From JAFEBO01 sp044375915 (lineage in GTDB: Bacteria; Planctomycetota; Phycisphaerae; Phycisphaerales; UBA1924): a DNA stretch of 16,342 nucleotides. The DNA is taken from positions 1 through 16,342 of the forward strand of contig JBILLU010000061.1 of assembly GCA_044375915.1 (NCBI GenBank), given 5' to 3'. Positions 1 to 7,065 of this stretch are shown piece by piece. The position numbers and the translations under genes are program-made. The stretch's first letter is position 1; the number at the start of each line of letters is the position of its first letter. Under the pieces are notes generated by a model, which was not told where the DNA came from, did no database searches, and saw nothing but the letters and a program-made list of their open reading frames with translations.

Positions 1-1
1 C

Positions 2-127
2 CAACTCCGCGTCGGCGCAATGGTCTATCAGAACCTGCAGGTCCGAGACCAGAATCGCAACAAGCTCACCGACAGCGGTGTTGATCCGGCCCTGTTCATC
101 AGCGGCGGATTGGTGCTGCGGTTCTAG
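2..127 (+). CDS. C-terminal end of a probable outer-membrane or porin-like protein (partial)
   Basis: Only the last 41 codons are in the window, read in the frame that ends at TAG 125-127. The segment ends ALFISGGLVLRF. Alternating hydrophobic residues with a terminal phenylalanine are typical of the last strand of outer-membrane beta-barrels recognised by the BAM machinery. The preceding GAMVYQNLQVRDQ stretch could be another strand, followed by a polar turn (RDQNRNKLTDSG). I cannot name the family from so little. The gene converges on pyrE, with a palindromic repeat between the two stops. A non-barrel protein with a chance C-terminal Phe is possible. Confidence 0.5.
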   Translation, partial: QLRVGAMVYQNLQVRDQNRNKLTDSGVDPALFISGGLVLRF

Positions 128-150
128 GAGATGATCCTCACACGAAACCG

Positions 151-225
151 GCGCCTCCCCGCCCCGCGCAGCGGGGAGGGGTGGTCAAGCGCAGCGAGAC
201 CGGGGAGGGGTCTTGGGCGTGCGGA
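151..225 (+). repeat. GC-rich palindromic intergenic repeat, copy A
   Basis: This lies between the convergent stops of the left-edge gene and pyrE. A 9-bp inverted repeat (CCTCCCCGC 154-162 with GCGGGGAGG 171-179, 8-nt loop) is followed by a second purine-rich block (200-210). The first 36 nt (151-186) are identical to the reverse complement of 10537-10572, and similarity continues to the end of the element with one indel and several substitutions. It is therefore a dispersed repeat rather than a local hairpin. It could also act as a bidirectional terminator, but neither side has a T-tract. The rest of the 128-282 intergenic stretch shows nothing else. Confidence 0.8.
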
Positions 226-282
226 AGTCTCGGCGTGTAGGTACCGCCGCAGTCCACCTGCCTGCTCCGCCCGTGCGTCGAC

Positions 283-825
283 TTACACGACACCCAAGTC
301 CTTGACCGTGAACAGGCTCTCGAAGATCAGTCCGGCCTTTTCGACGTTTTCGCGGGCCCCTTCCATGCGGTCGATCGTCGCGATGACGGCGATGACCTTC
401 GCGCCCGACGCCTTCAGCGATTCCACGGCCTCAAGCGCCTGCCCTCCGGTCGTCGCCACGTCCTCGAGCAGCACGACAACATCACCCTTCTCGACCGCGC
501 CCTCCAGTTGCTTAGATGTGCCGTAGTCCTTCTTCTGGTTGCGAACAAACAGGCACGGCAGCCCGGTGAAGAGGCTGGCGGCGGTGACGAGCGGGATGCC
601 GCCGAGTTCCGCGCCGGCGAGGCGGTTGATGCCGACGCCCAGGCGTTCCTGGATGGCGTCGAGCCGCTCGGCGAAGAGCGGCGCGAGCTGGCCGAGCAGT
701 TCGGGCCGGGTGCTGAAGAGGTACTTGTCGAGGTAGTAACTGCTGGTCTTGCCCGAGCGGAGGGTGAACGTGCCGCGGAGCAGGGCGACCTCGGCGATGG
801 ACTTGGCGAGAGCCTCTTTGGACAT
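283..825 (-). CDS. pyrE: Orotate phosphoribosyltransferase
   Basis: This enzyme transfers the phosphoribosyl group of PRPP to orotate to give OMP, the fifth step of de novo UMP synthesis, in the cytosol. The 180-residue product has the expected family length. Visible motifs are the N-terminal SGKTSSYYLD (24-33), the GAELGGIPLVTA segment (71-82), the mobile catalytic loop RNQKKDYGTSKQLEG (95-109) and the PRPP-binding motif VVVLLEDVATTGGQA (116-130). The loop reads RNQ where most family members read RKE. Tyr in KDYG is also found in the human enzyme. I start at ATG 823-825. An in-frame TTG three codons upstream (832-834) is possible but has no ribosome binding site. No strong Shine-Dalgarno precedes either start. 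The gene stands alone, divergent from the next gene across about 60 nt that must hold both promoters. Confidence 0.96.
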   Translation of the reverse strand: MSKEALAKSIAEVALLRGTFTLRSGKTSSYYLDKYLFSTRPELLGQLAPLFAERLDAIQERLGVGINRLAGAELGGIPLVTAASLFTGLPCLFVRNQKKDYGTSKQLEGAVEKGDVVVLLEDVATTGGQALEAVESLKASGAKVIAVIATIDRMEGARENVEKAGLIFESLFTVKDLGVV

Positions 826-887
826 GGGGCTCAAGCGTAGCGTGAAAATCGATCGGACTCGCGCCGGGATTTCGATAAGATGGTGGC

Positions 888-1868
888 ATGCCGCGCCGCA
901 CGTCTGTCCTTTTCACGCACGCCGCCCTTGTGGTTGGCGCGTTCAGCATCGCCATGCTGACCGGCGGCGCCTCGCATCGGGACGGGGTCGTGGTGCCGGT
1001 CGACGCGGATGAACCGGCCGACGAAGAAAGCTCGACACCCCTGCCGCCGCCCGAGCCAGAGCCGTGGGCCTTTGACCCCGAGCCGCTGCTGGCCGGCCCG
1101 GCGGTCGCTGTGGTTTCGAACAAGACGCTGGTCTCGACAGAACTGCGGAACACGATGCGTCGGCTCGACCGCACGCCGGAGGAAGCGGCGCTGGACGCGC
1201 TCAACCTCAGCATGGCCGAGCGGGCCGGGGCCGAGGAGGTCTTGGCTCGGCATCAGTCGTGGCTGGACGAGTGGATGCGGCTCGATCTCGAGCCGCTGGA
1301 GCGGTTTCTCGAAGTCCGCAACGCCGCGGCGAGCGCTCAGGGCATGCGGCTCGGAGCCGCGGCGTTTGAGCAGATGATGGTCGTGCCCGAGTCGTCGGTC
1401 GCCGCCGAGGTTCCGAGCCGTCGCTCGCTGCGCGAGGCCTTGGCGGATGCGGTACCGGAGTCCGACCGCGCCGAGTTTCTGCGGCTGATCCATCACTACG
1501 AGAGCGCCGCCGTCGCGGACGAAGTCGCTCAGGCTCGCGATCGCAAGCAGACGCTCTCGCCCGAGCGGGCGCTGGTGCGCATCCGCAACGCGGCGATCGC
1601 GAACGACCTGCGGCGATCCTTCGAGCGCCAGGTCGCCGGGCGCGGGGTCGAATCGGCGGAGGTGCTCGAGGCGATCGACCCGTGGCACGAGCAGGACGCC
1701 AATGTGCGCAAGCCGCTGGAGCAGCTGCGCGACCGCGCCGCGGTCCCCAATGGGCGTGACTGGTACGACACGGCGGCCAAGGTGCTCCCGTCGCTTTCCC
1801 GCGAGCAGCGCACGACCCTTGCTCGGATGCTGTTCGGAGTCTCGCCCGTCGATATCGCCAGGCCGTGA
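888..1868 (+). CDS. Hypothetical membrane-anchored or exported helical protein
   Basis: I do not recognise this 326-residue protein. It starts MPRRTSVLFT and has one hydrophobic segment at about 8-26, which reads as a signal anchor or uncleaved signal peptide. A proline- and acid-rich linker follows (about 35-70, with EPADEE and PPPEPEP). From about 75 to the end it looks mostly alpha-helical and charged, rich in Arg, Glu and Ala (for example SLREALADAVPESDRAEFLRLIHHYES), and I find no catalytic motif. Coding is supported by the full-length open frame, the sensible N-terminal topology and GC-rich third positions. A good Shine-Dalgarno is not visible upstream. It is divergent from pyrE, and 273 nt separate it from the next gene. 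It is probably a lineage-specific envelope protein. Confidence 0.75.
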   Translation: MPRRTSVLFTHAALVVGAFSIAMLTGGASHRDGVVVPVDADEPADEESSTPLPPPEPEPWAFDPEPLLAGPAVAVVSNKTLVSTELRNTMRRLDRTPEEAALDALNLSMAERAGAEEVLARHQSWLDEWMRLDLEPLERFLEVRNAAASAQGMRLGAAAFEQMMVVPESSVAAEVPSRRSLREALADAVPESDRAEFLRLIHHYESAAVADEVAQARDRKQTLSPERALVRIRNAAIANDLRRSFERQVAGRGVESAEVLEAIDPWHEQDANVRKPLEQLRDRAAVPNGRDWYDTAAKVLPSLSREQRTTLARMLFGVSPVDIARP

Positions 1869-2141
1869 ACTTTCCGGTCCTGTGGCGCACTGCATGCAGC
1901 CGCGGTGCGAGGTGTCGGAACGACGTCCGAGAACCGATCGGCGCGGTAATCCGTCCGGATTGTCGGGCCCGGCGTTGGTGGGGACGGGCAAGAATCCGGC
2001 GAGGATTGTCGGGTTGGACTGGGAAAGGCCGGGAAGATCGTCGATGACCACGATCTACCGCCGAGAGAGGCGCGGCGGGGACCGCGCCATTTTGGAAACG
2101 ACACACACCGGACTCGCTCCGGCGGCCACTGGAGAATTGCA
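1869..2141. other. Intergenic stretch with a short direct repeat
   Basis: This non-coding gap of 273 nt precedes the exported helical protein gene. The only structure I see is the 11-nt word GGATTGTCGGG at 1957-1967 and again at 2003-2013, each preceded by an ATCCG word. The 46-nt spacing could reflect a duplicated protein-binding site, or chance in GC-rich DNA. The promoter for the 2142-6296 gene run should lie here, but I cannot place convincing -35 and -10 boxes. Confidence 0.35.
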
Positions 2142-3197
2142 ATGAAGATCGGGATGAACGCGAAACTTGGAATGCTCGTCGCTGTGGCCGGCCTGGCGCT
2201 GTCGAGCCTCGCTCAGGTGAACACGCCCCCGGCGCAGAAGCCCGCGGGCTGGCCCAAGGAGACTCCCCAGGAGCCGGTGACGACCAAGGTCGAGACGATG
2301 TCGGCCAAGGACGCCATGGAGAAGGGCCTGCTCCAGACCAAGGACGCCAACAACCCCAACGCTCCCGCCGCCCAGCCGGCCCAGCCCCAGAAGACCGACC
2401 CGGCCCCGCAGGCCGTGACCAAGCAGAACGCCCACTCTTTCTTCAAGGAGTGGGAGCGCGACGGCTCGGGTAACGTCGTCCGCGTTGACCGCCCGCTGCA
2501 CTGGGCCGCGATCGATCGCAACTCGACCATTCCCGCCGATACCCGCAAGAAGATCGACACCTTCATCGAGCAGCGTCGCCAGAAGGTCGAGCAGGCCGTC
2601 CTCGAGAACATCGCGCAGATCCGCGAGCTCGACAGCGGCGTCGTCGAGACCTTCTCGATGAGCGACCGCACGATGCTCTCGAAGGTCAACGCCGCCGCCA
2701 AGCCGTTCATCGGTCTGGGCGCGTTCCCCTCCGAGCTCAAGAAGTCCGATCTGTTCACCGCCAACAACATCCAGGTCCACCAGGCGATTGTGGACGATTA
2801 CCGCCGTCTGCTCATCGATGAGATGAAGCGCAATACGGCCAGCGAAGAGGACAAGAAGGCCGTCGGCGATTTCGTCGCCCGCGGCTTCTGGATCACCATC
2901 GCCGACGAGTCTCGCAAGGTCTACTACTGGATGCTCAGCGACAGCGCCGAGACCGCCGCGGACCGCGTCGGCACGTTCGGCCTCGCCGCCGACACCGAGG
3001 CGAAGGTCAAGGACCTCTTCCAGCAGGCCAAGGCTGCCAAGGACGAGGGCGAGCGCGTCGCCAAGATGCGCGAGGCCGTGGGCAACTTGACCCCCGAGCA
3101 GACCAAGATGCTCGTGGAGCCGGTCGTCCGCCAGGCGTCGGGCGCTCAGAAGAGCTCCAGCGCCGCCGCGCCCACCGCGCCCGCCGACGGTCAGTAA
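2142..3197 (+). CDS. Hypothetical exported alpha-helical protein
   Basis: I do not recognise the family of this 351-residue protein. The N-terminus is a classical signal peptide: Met-Lys start, hydrophobic core LGMLVAVAGLALSSLA (9-24) and a plausible cleavage after Ala24. A Pro/Gln/Lys-rich low-complexity stretch follows (about 27-90). A helical region then begins at about residue 95 (AHSFFKEWERDGSGNV) and runs to about 335, rich in Lys, Glu, Asp and Ala. The tail is Ser/Ala/Pro-rich (SSSAAAPTAPADGQ). GGAG at 2131-2134, 7 nt before the ATG, supports the start. Codon use is strongly biased to C- and G-ending codons (AAG, GAG, AAC, ATC, GTC), more uniformly than in its neighbours, so I infer high expression. 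The next gene starts 43 nt downstream, so an operon is likely. Confidence 0.85.
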   Translation: MKIGMNAKLGMLVAVAGLALSSLAQVNTPPAQKPAGWPKETPQEPVTTKVETMSAKDAMEKGLLQTKDANNPNAPAAQPAQPQKTDPAPQAVTKQNAHSFFKEWERDGSGNVVRVDRPLHWAAIDRNSTIPADTRKKIDTFIEQRRQKVEQAVLENIAQIRELDSGVVETFSMSDRTMLSKVNAAAKPFIGLGAFPSELKKSDLFTANNIQVHQAIVDDYRRLLIDEMKRNTASEEDKKAVGDFVARGFWITIADESRKVYYWMLSDSAETAADRVGTFGLAADTEAKVKDLFQQAKAAKDEGERVAKMREAVGNLTPEQTKMLVEPVVRQASGAQKSSSAAAPTAPADGQ

Positions 3198-3240
3198 TTG
3201 CTCCAACGCCCGGCCCCGCCCGTGTGAACAATCTGACCGG

Positions 3241-5019
3241 ATGAAGAACCCCGATCAGATGTTCAAGCAGGCCTACGCCGCGGCCAACCAGGGAAACCTG
3301 CAGCTCGCCCTGTTCTTGCTGGGCGAGCTGTTTTCTTTCATGCCCCACATGCCCAGGGCCCGCCACCTCGCCGCGGCGTGCCACATGCACCGCGGGGACT
3401 ATGCCAACGCCATCGTGCACGCCAAGCTCGCCGTCGACCTCGAGCCGCGGAACTATTCCTCCCGCGGGCTCTACGGCATCTGCCTGATGAACACGGGTTC
3501 GCCGGATGAAGGACTCGCCCAACTCCGCGTCGCGTGCGAGCACGGGCCGAACGATTCGTTCTCATGGAACAACCTCGGCACTGCGTTGAATGACTTCCAG
3601 CGCTACGGCGAGGCGATCGAGGTGCTGCGCCGCGCGATCACGCTGCCCCAGGCGCCCGCCCAGACCGTCCACGGCCTTGCCTGGTCGCTTCTGAACACCG
3701 GCCGCTGCGGCGAGGCCCTGGACCTGCTCAAGCAGCACCTGCCCAAGTTCCCGACCGATCCGATGCTGCTGCGCGACGCGGCGCTGTTTCGTCTGTACAG
3801 CGATGCCGCCACGCCGGCGGAGATCGCCGAAGCGCACCGCGTGCTGGGCCAGCGCCTCGAGGCCAACGCCCCCAAGTCCCCAACGCCGGCGCACAAGCCG
3901 ACGCCGGCGGACGCGGATCGACAGCTCCGCGTCGGGCTTGTCTCGCCGGACCTCTACGGCCACTCGGTGAGCCGCTTCATCGAGCCGCTGCTGCACAATG
4001 TCGATCGTTCGAAACTGGCGATCGGCCTCTACGCGTGCCAGAACTATCGCGACGAGATCTCCGGTTCGATGGAGCAGGTCTCCGCGTTCTGGTTCGATTG
4101 CAGCACGCTGTCCGACCCGTTCGTCGCCGCCGAATCCCGCAAGCACGCCGTGGACATCCTGATCGATCTCGCCGGGCACATGCCCTCGTCCCGCGTGGAG
4201 CTCTTGGCCCATCGGCCCGCCCCGATCACGATGACGTATCTGGGCTATCCGCACTCGACCGGCATGTCGCGGGTGGACTACCGCATCGTCGATTCGTACA
4301 CCGATCCCGTCGGCGCTGCGGATCAGTTCGCCACCGAAAAACTGCTGCGGCTCGATCCGTGTTTCCTGTGCTTCGGGCCCGCGATCGTGCCGCCGGAAGT
4401 GCCGCCGCTGCCGGATGGCGACGACTTCCCGATCTGCTTTGGAAGCTTCAACGCGGTCGCCAAGTACGCGCCCGAGACGCTCTCGATGTGGGCGGACATT
4501 CTGAATCAGGTGCCCGGCGCGACGCTGCTGCTCAAGAGCTATTCGCTCGCCGACGCCGGCGCGCGGACGCACCTCAGCGAAGAGTTTGGAAAGCGCGGCG
4601 TCGACCCGATGCGCGTCGAGATGATCGGGCAGACGCCGCGGACCTTCGACCACCTGTCCGCCTATCACCGTGTGCACATCGGGCTCGACTCGTTCCCCTA
4701 CCACGGCACGACGACCACCTGCGAGGCAATCATGATGGGCGTGCCTGTCGTCACGCGTGTGGGCGACACCCACCGCGCCCGCGTCAGCGGCTCGCTGCTC
4801 ACGGCCGTCGGCGTGCCCGAGCTGATCGCCCACGATCACGATCAGTATGTGAAGATCGCCGTGGAACTGGCGCGCGACAGGGCGAGGCTGCGAGAGTACC
4901 GGGCGACGCTCCGCGACAAGATGGGCCAGTCGCCGCTGACGCAGCCCATGGCGTTCGCCCAGCGCTTCGAGCAACTGCTCCGAGGCGTGTGGCGCGAGAA
5001 GTGTCTCGCCAACGCCTGA
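3241..5019 (+). CDS. TPR-containing O-GlcNAc-transferase-like glycosyltransferase (GT41, SPINDLY/OGT family)
   Basis: The 592-residue protein has two parts. Residues about 5-205 form tetratricopeptide-like helices (for example SWNNLGTALNDFQRYGEAIEVLRRAI, 108-133). Residues about 228-590 match the catalytic region of OGT/SPINDLY glycosyltransferases: RVGLVSPDLYGHSVSRF (230-246, with the family histidine at 241), LIDLAGHMPSSR (307-318), TYLGYPHSTGM (332-342), CFGSFNAVAKYAPETL (399-414), LDSFPYHGTTTTCEA (482-496) and GVPVVTRVGDTHRARVS (500-516). The last two correspond to the nucleotide-sugar binding segments. Relatives transfer GlcNAc or fucose from nucleotide sugars to Ser/Thr; donor and acceptor here are unknown. 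There is no signal peptide, so it is probably cytosolic. No clear Shine-Dalgarno precedes ATG 3241, and ATG 3259 is an alternative. It sits between two exported-protein genes, 43 and 29 nt away. Confidence 0.92.
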   Translation: MKNPDQMFKQAYAAANQGNLQLALFLLGELFSFMPHMPRARHLAAACHMHRGDYANAIVHAKLAVDLEPRNYSSRGLYGICLMNTGSPDEGLAQLRVACEHGPNDSFSWNNLGTALNDFQRYGEAIEVLRRAITLPQAPAQTVHGLAWSLLNTGRCGEALDLLKQHLPKFPTDPMLLRDAALFRLYSDAATPAEIAEAHRVLGQRLEANAPKSPTPAHKPTPADADRQLRVGLVSPDLYGHSVSRFIEPLLHNVDRSKLAIGLYACQNYRDEISGSMEQVSAFWFDCSTLSDPFVAAESRKHAVDILIDLAGHMPSSRVELLAHRPAPITMTYLGYPHSTGMSRVDYRIVDSYTDPVGAADQFATEKLLRLDPCFLCFGPAIVPPEVPPLPDGDDFPICFGSFNAVAKYAPETLSMWADILNQVPGATLLLKSYSLADAGARTHLSEEFGKRGVDPMRVEMIGQTPRTFDHLSAYHRVHIGLDSFPYHGTTTTCEAIMMGVPVVTRVGDTHRARVSGSLLTAVGVPELIAHDHDQYVKIAVELARDRARLREYRATLRDKMGQSPLTQPMAFAQRFEQLLRGVWREKCLANA

Positions 5020-5038
5020 CGCGATACGCTTGCCGCAT

Positions 5039-5043
5039 GGAGG
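5039..5043 (+). promoter_or_regulatory. Ribosome binding site deciding the start of the squalene-repeat protein
   Basis: GGAGG lies 5 nt before ATG 5049-5051. It makes 5049 a better start than the in-frame ATG at 5037, which overlaps the motif and has no Shine-Dalgarno of its own. Confidence 0.65.
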
Positions 5044-5048
5044 GTTCC

Positions 5049-6296
5049 ATGCGCACGCTCGCCTGCACCTTGGTTGCTGGTATTGCTCTTGCCTCGCCGA
5101 TCTCCTACGCGGCCCACGTCGAAGCTGACCGCCCGTCGCTGCTGTCGGTGCGGCCGCTGAAGCAGGACGTACGCGAGGTTGCACAGAAGGTCGCCACCAA
5201 GGCCATCGCGTTTCTGAAGAGCAAGCAGGACGAGAAGTCCGGCGGCTGGTCGATCCCGCCCAAGGGCCCGTCGTTCCCCGCCATCACCGGCCTTGTCGTC
5301 AGCGGCATGCTCCTGCAGCCGGGCGTCGATGTGAACGACCCCGCCGTCGCGAAAGGGCTTGATTTCATCCTGAGCAAGCAGCAGCCCGATGGCGGGATCT
5401 ACGACCAGATCCTCGCCAGCTACAACACTGCGATTTGCCTTTCCGCGCTCGCCAAGGTGGACACGCCCAAGGCCAAGGCTGCCATTCCGCCGGCGCAGGA
5501 CTTCCTTCGCAAACTTCAGTACGGCGAGGGCGCTGTCGCTTTCGAATCGCACAAGGAATCGGCCGAGGCGGTAGACAAGTCGCACCCGTTCTACGGCGGT
5601 GTCGGATACGGGCGAGGGCAACGACCCGACCTTTCCAATCTCAATTGGGTGCTGCAAGGTCTGCACGACAGCGGTGTGCCGGGGGATGACGCGGCGTTCC
5701 AACGGGCGCTGGTGTTCCTGCAGCGGACGCAGATGATCGAAGAGTTCAAAGGCGTCAAGATCAACGAAATGGGCTATGCCAAGGGATCGACCCAGGGCGG
5801 GTTCATCTACGCCACCGCCGAGGAGGCGGCCAAGGCCGGCCAAGGCGAGAGCAAGGCTCCGGTGATCGAGGAAACTCTGACCGACGGCACCAAGGTCAGC
5901 CGCCTTCGCGCCTATGGCAGCATGACGTACGCCGGCTTCAAGAGCTACCTCTACGCCGACCTTGCCCATGACGATCCACGCGTCCTCGCCGCACTCGGCT
6001 GGATGAAGGAGAACTACACGCTCCGCGAGAACCCCGGCATCGGCATGGAGGGGTACTACTACTACCTCGTCACGCTTTCGCGTGCTCTGCAGGCGTTCGG
6101 CGAGCCGATCCTCGAAGTGCAGGAAGAAACCGGCCGCATGAAGCGCGTGGATTGGCGCGAGGACCTGATCAAGACCCTCGCCGAGATGCAGCAGCCCGAC
6201 GGCTCGTTCAAGAGCGTGAACGACCGCTGGATGGAGAACGACCCGGTGCTCATCACGGCGTACGGCCTGATCGCGGTTGGCGAAGCCATGCGTTGA
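5049..6296 (+). CDS. Exported prenyltransferase/squalene-oxidase-repeat protein
   Basis: From ATG 5049 the product has 415 residues (419 if ATG 5037 is used). It begins with a signal peptide (MRTLACTLVAGIALASPISYAA, cleavage near 21-22). The mature part has repeats of the squalene-hopene cyclase/prenyltransferase alpha/alpha-barrel type: KQDEKSGGWS (59-68), KQQPDGGIYD (110-119) with a following SYNTAICLSAL helix, and near the end QQPDGSFKS followed by a DPVLITAYGL helix. I see no DXDD cyclase motif, and an exported location argues against hopanoid synthesis, so the repeats probably form a binding scaffold. Such exported proteins are common in planctomycetes and their role is not established. 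The frame stays open far upstream inside the GT41 gene, but that part is a shadow. The gene begins 29 nt after the GT41 stop and ends just before tRNA-Ala. Confidence 0.87.
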   Translation: MRTLACTLVAGIALASPISYAAHVEADRPSLLSVRPLKQDVREVAQKVATKAIAFLKSKQDEKSGGWSIPPKGPSFPAITGLVVSGMLLQPGVDVNDPAVAKGLDFILSKQQPDGGIYDQILASYNTAICLSALAKVDTPKAKAAIPPAQDFLRKLQYGEGAVAFESHKESAEAVDKSHPFYGGVGYGRGQRPDLSNLNWVLQGLHDSGVPGDDAAFQRALVFLQRTQMIEEFKGVKINEMGYAKGSTQGGFIYATAEEAAKAGQGESKAPVIEETLTDGTKVSRLRAYGSMTYAGFKSYLYADLAHDDPRVLAALGWMKENYTLRENPGIGMEGYYYYLVTLSRALQAFGEPILEVQEETGRMKRVDWREDLIKTLAEMQQPDGSFKSVNDRWMENDPVLITAYGLIAVGEAMR

Positions 6297-6357
6297 GTCG
6301 GCGACACCTGGAAGCCTCAGATGTCGCGGCTTGGGACGCGCTAAACTCGTTCCCCTC

Positions 6358-6430
6358 GGGGCGGTAGCTCAGTTGGTAGAGCGCCAGCTTTGCAAGCTGG
6401 ATGTCGGGAGTTCGAGTCTCCTCCGCTCCA
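6358..6430 (+). tRNA. tRNA-Ala, anticodon TGC
   Basis: All four arms pair over 73 nt. The acceptor stem is 6358-6364 with 6423-6429, the D arm is GCTC/GAGC, the anticodon stem CCAGC/GCTGG encloses loop TTTGCAA, and the T arm is GGGAG/CTCCT around TTCGAGT. The anticodon TGC is at 6391-6393. The third acceptor pair is G:U (G3:U70), the alanine identity element read by AlaRS, and the discriminator base is A (6430). No CCA is encoded. A weak -10-like TAAACT at 6342-6347 hints at its own promoter, but read-through from the gene 61 nt upstream is also possible. Confidence 0.98.
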
Positions 6431-7065
6431 TTTCGGCGTGCCGGATGACGCGTTTGTGTCTCCGGGACCGCGTGCGTTTGCCTGCTCGATGCCCGACCGA
6501 GCGAGGCTCGGCCTTCAACCACGGGTGCCAAAGGCACCGGCATCGCCAAAAGACACCAAGGCGACGCCCGAAGAGTTGAGGCGTCGCCTTGGTGTTGGCC
6601 CGTCCACCGCATTCTGTGGCCTGACTCCGAAACGGAGCGGCCGAAATCTCGAACTTCCCCTTTACGGGGCACCCGAGGACCCCGGGGCGCCCCCTCCTTC
6701 AAGCCTTGCGACGATGAGTCGCGAGCCGGCTTGTGGACGCCCCGAGAGGACCCCGAATGGGCCCGAGCAGACCCGAGTTTCCCCGGGTTCGACCCAGCCG
6801 CCGACCGCCTGGGCGGTGCTGGGACGATCGGGCTGTGAAACTCAGTGCCGCACGTGCCTGTCCTCGGGAAACGCGATGCCGGGCTGTGCGAGAGCGTGTC
6901 CGCTACGACCGCCCGATCGGCCACGTTTCAGCGAGGCGTTACCGTCCCCTAGGATCAAGGCGGAGAGATCGCCGTCCGCGCCACGGCCATTTCGCACATT
7001 TCCCGAACTTTCAGCGATACGCCCGCGAATCACGTCCAAGCCCTCTTCACAGATCCGACGGCGGG
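6431..7065. other. 635-nt gene-free stretch between tRNA-Ala and the sigma factor gene
   Basis: No open frame here looks like a protein. The candidate frames give Arg/Pro/Ser-rich translations without domain features. The left part (6491-6599) holds three hairpins: CCGAGC 6497-6502 with GCTCGG 6506-6511, GGTGCC 6524-6529 with GGCACC 6533-6538, and the 16-bp stem annotated separately. From about 6600 to 7065 I see only small GC-rich inverted repeats such as ACCGCC/GGCGGT (6804-6817). The sigma-factor promoter must lie here, but I cannot identify it. Confidence 0.5.
6553..6595. terminator. Long perfect hairpin, possible terminator after tRNA-Ala
   Basis: A perfect 16-bp stem (6553-6568 with 6580-6595) closes an 11-nt loop (6569-6579). 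On the plus strand it is preceded by AAAA and followed by TTGG, so it lacks a proper U-tract in the tRNA direction. Read on the minus strand it is followed by TCTTTTGG, which resembles an intrinsic terminator, yet no minus-strand gene lies within reach upstream of it. It may end the tRNA transcript by structure, block antisense transcription, or be a palindromic repeat unit. Confidence 0.5.

Noticed and set aside
832..834. TTG as the pyrE start
   Set aside because: An ATG three codons later gives a normal family length. TTG has no supporting ribosome binding site.
831..2051. A 406-codon minus-strand frame opposite the 326-residue exported protein
   Set aside because: The plus-strand product has a sensible N-terminal hydrophobic anchor and linker. 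The antisense frame is Arg/Gly/Leu-rich and would overlap the pyrE start region.
4035..5036. Upstream extension of the squalene-repeat protein frame inside the GT41 gene
   Set aside because: Its translation is Arg/Ala/Pro-rich shadow of the glycosyltransferase. The signal peptide and ribosome binding site place the start at 5049.
6342..6347. TAAACT as a -10 box for tRNA-Ala
   Set aside because: It matches only four of six consensus positions and no -35 box sits at the right distance. I mention it only as a hint in the tRNA entry.
6253..6924. A 223-codon minus-strand frame running through tRNA-Ala
   Set aside because: It overlaps the tRNA and the end of the squalene-repeat gene, and its translation has no domain-like character.
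6733..7065. Upstream extension of the sigma-factor frame
   Set aside because: The extension is Arg/Pro-rich with no family similarity, while sigma-factor sequence begins shortly after 7066.
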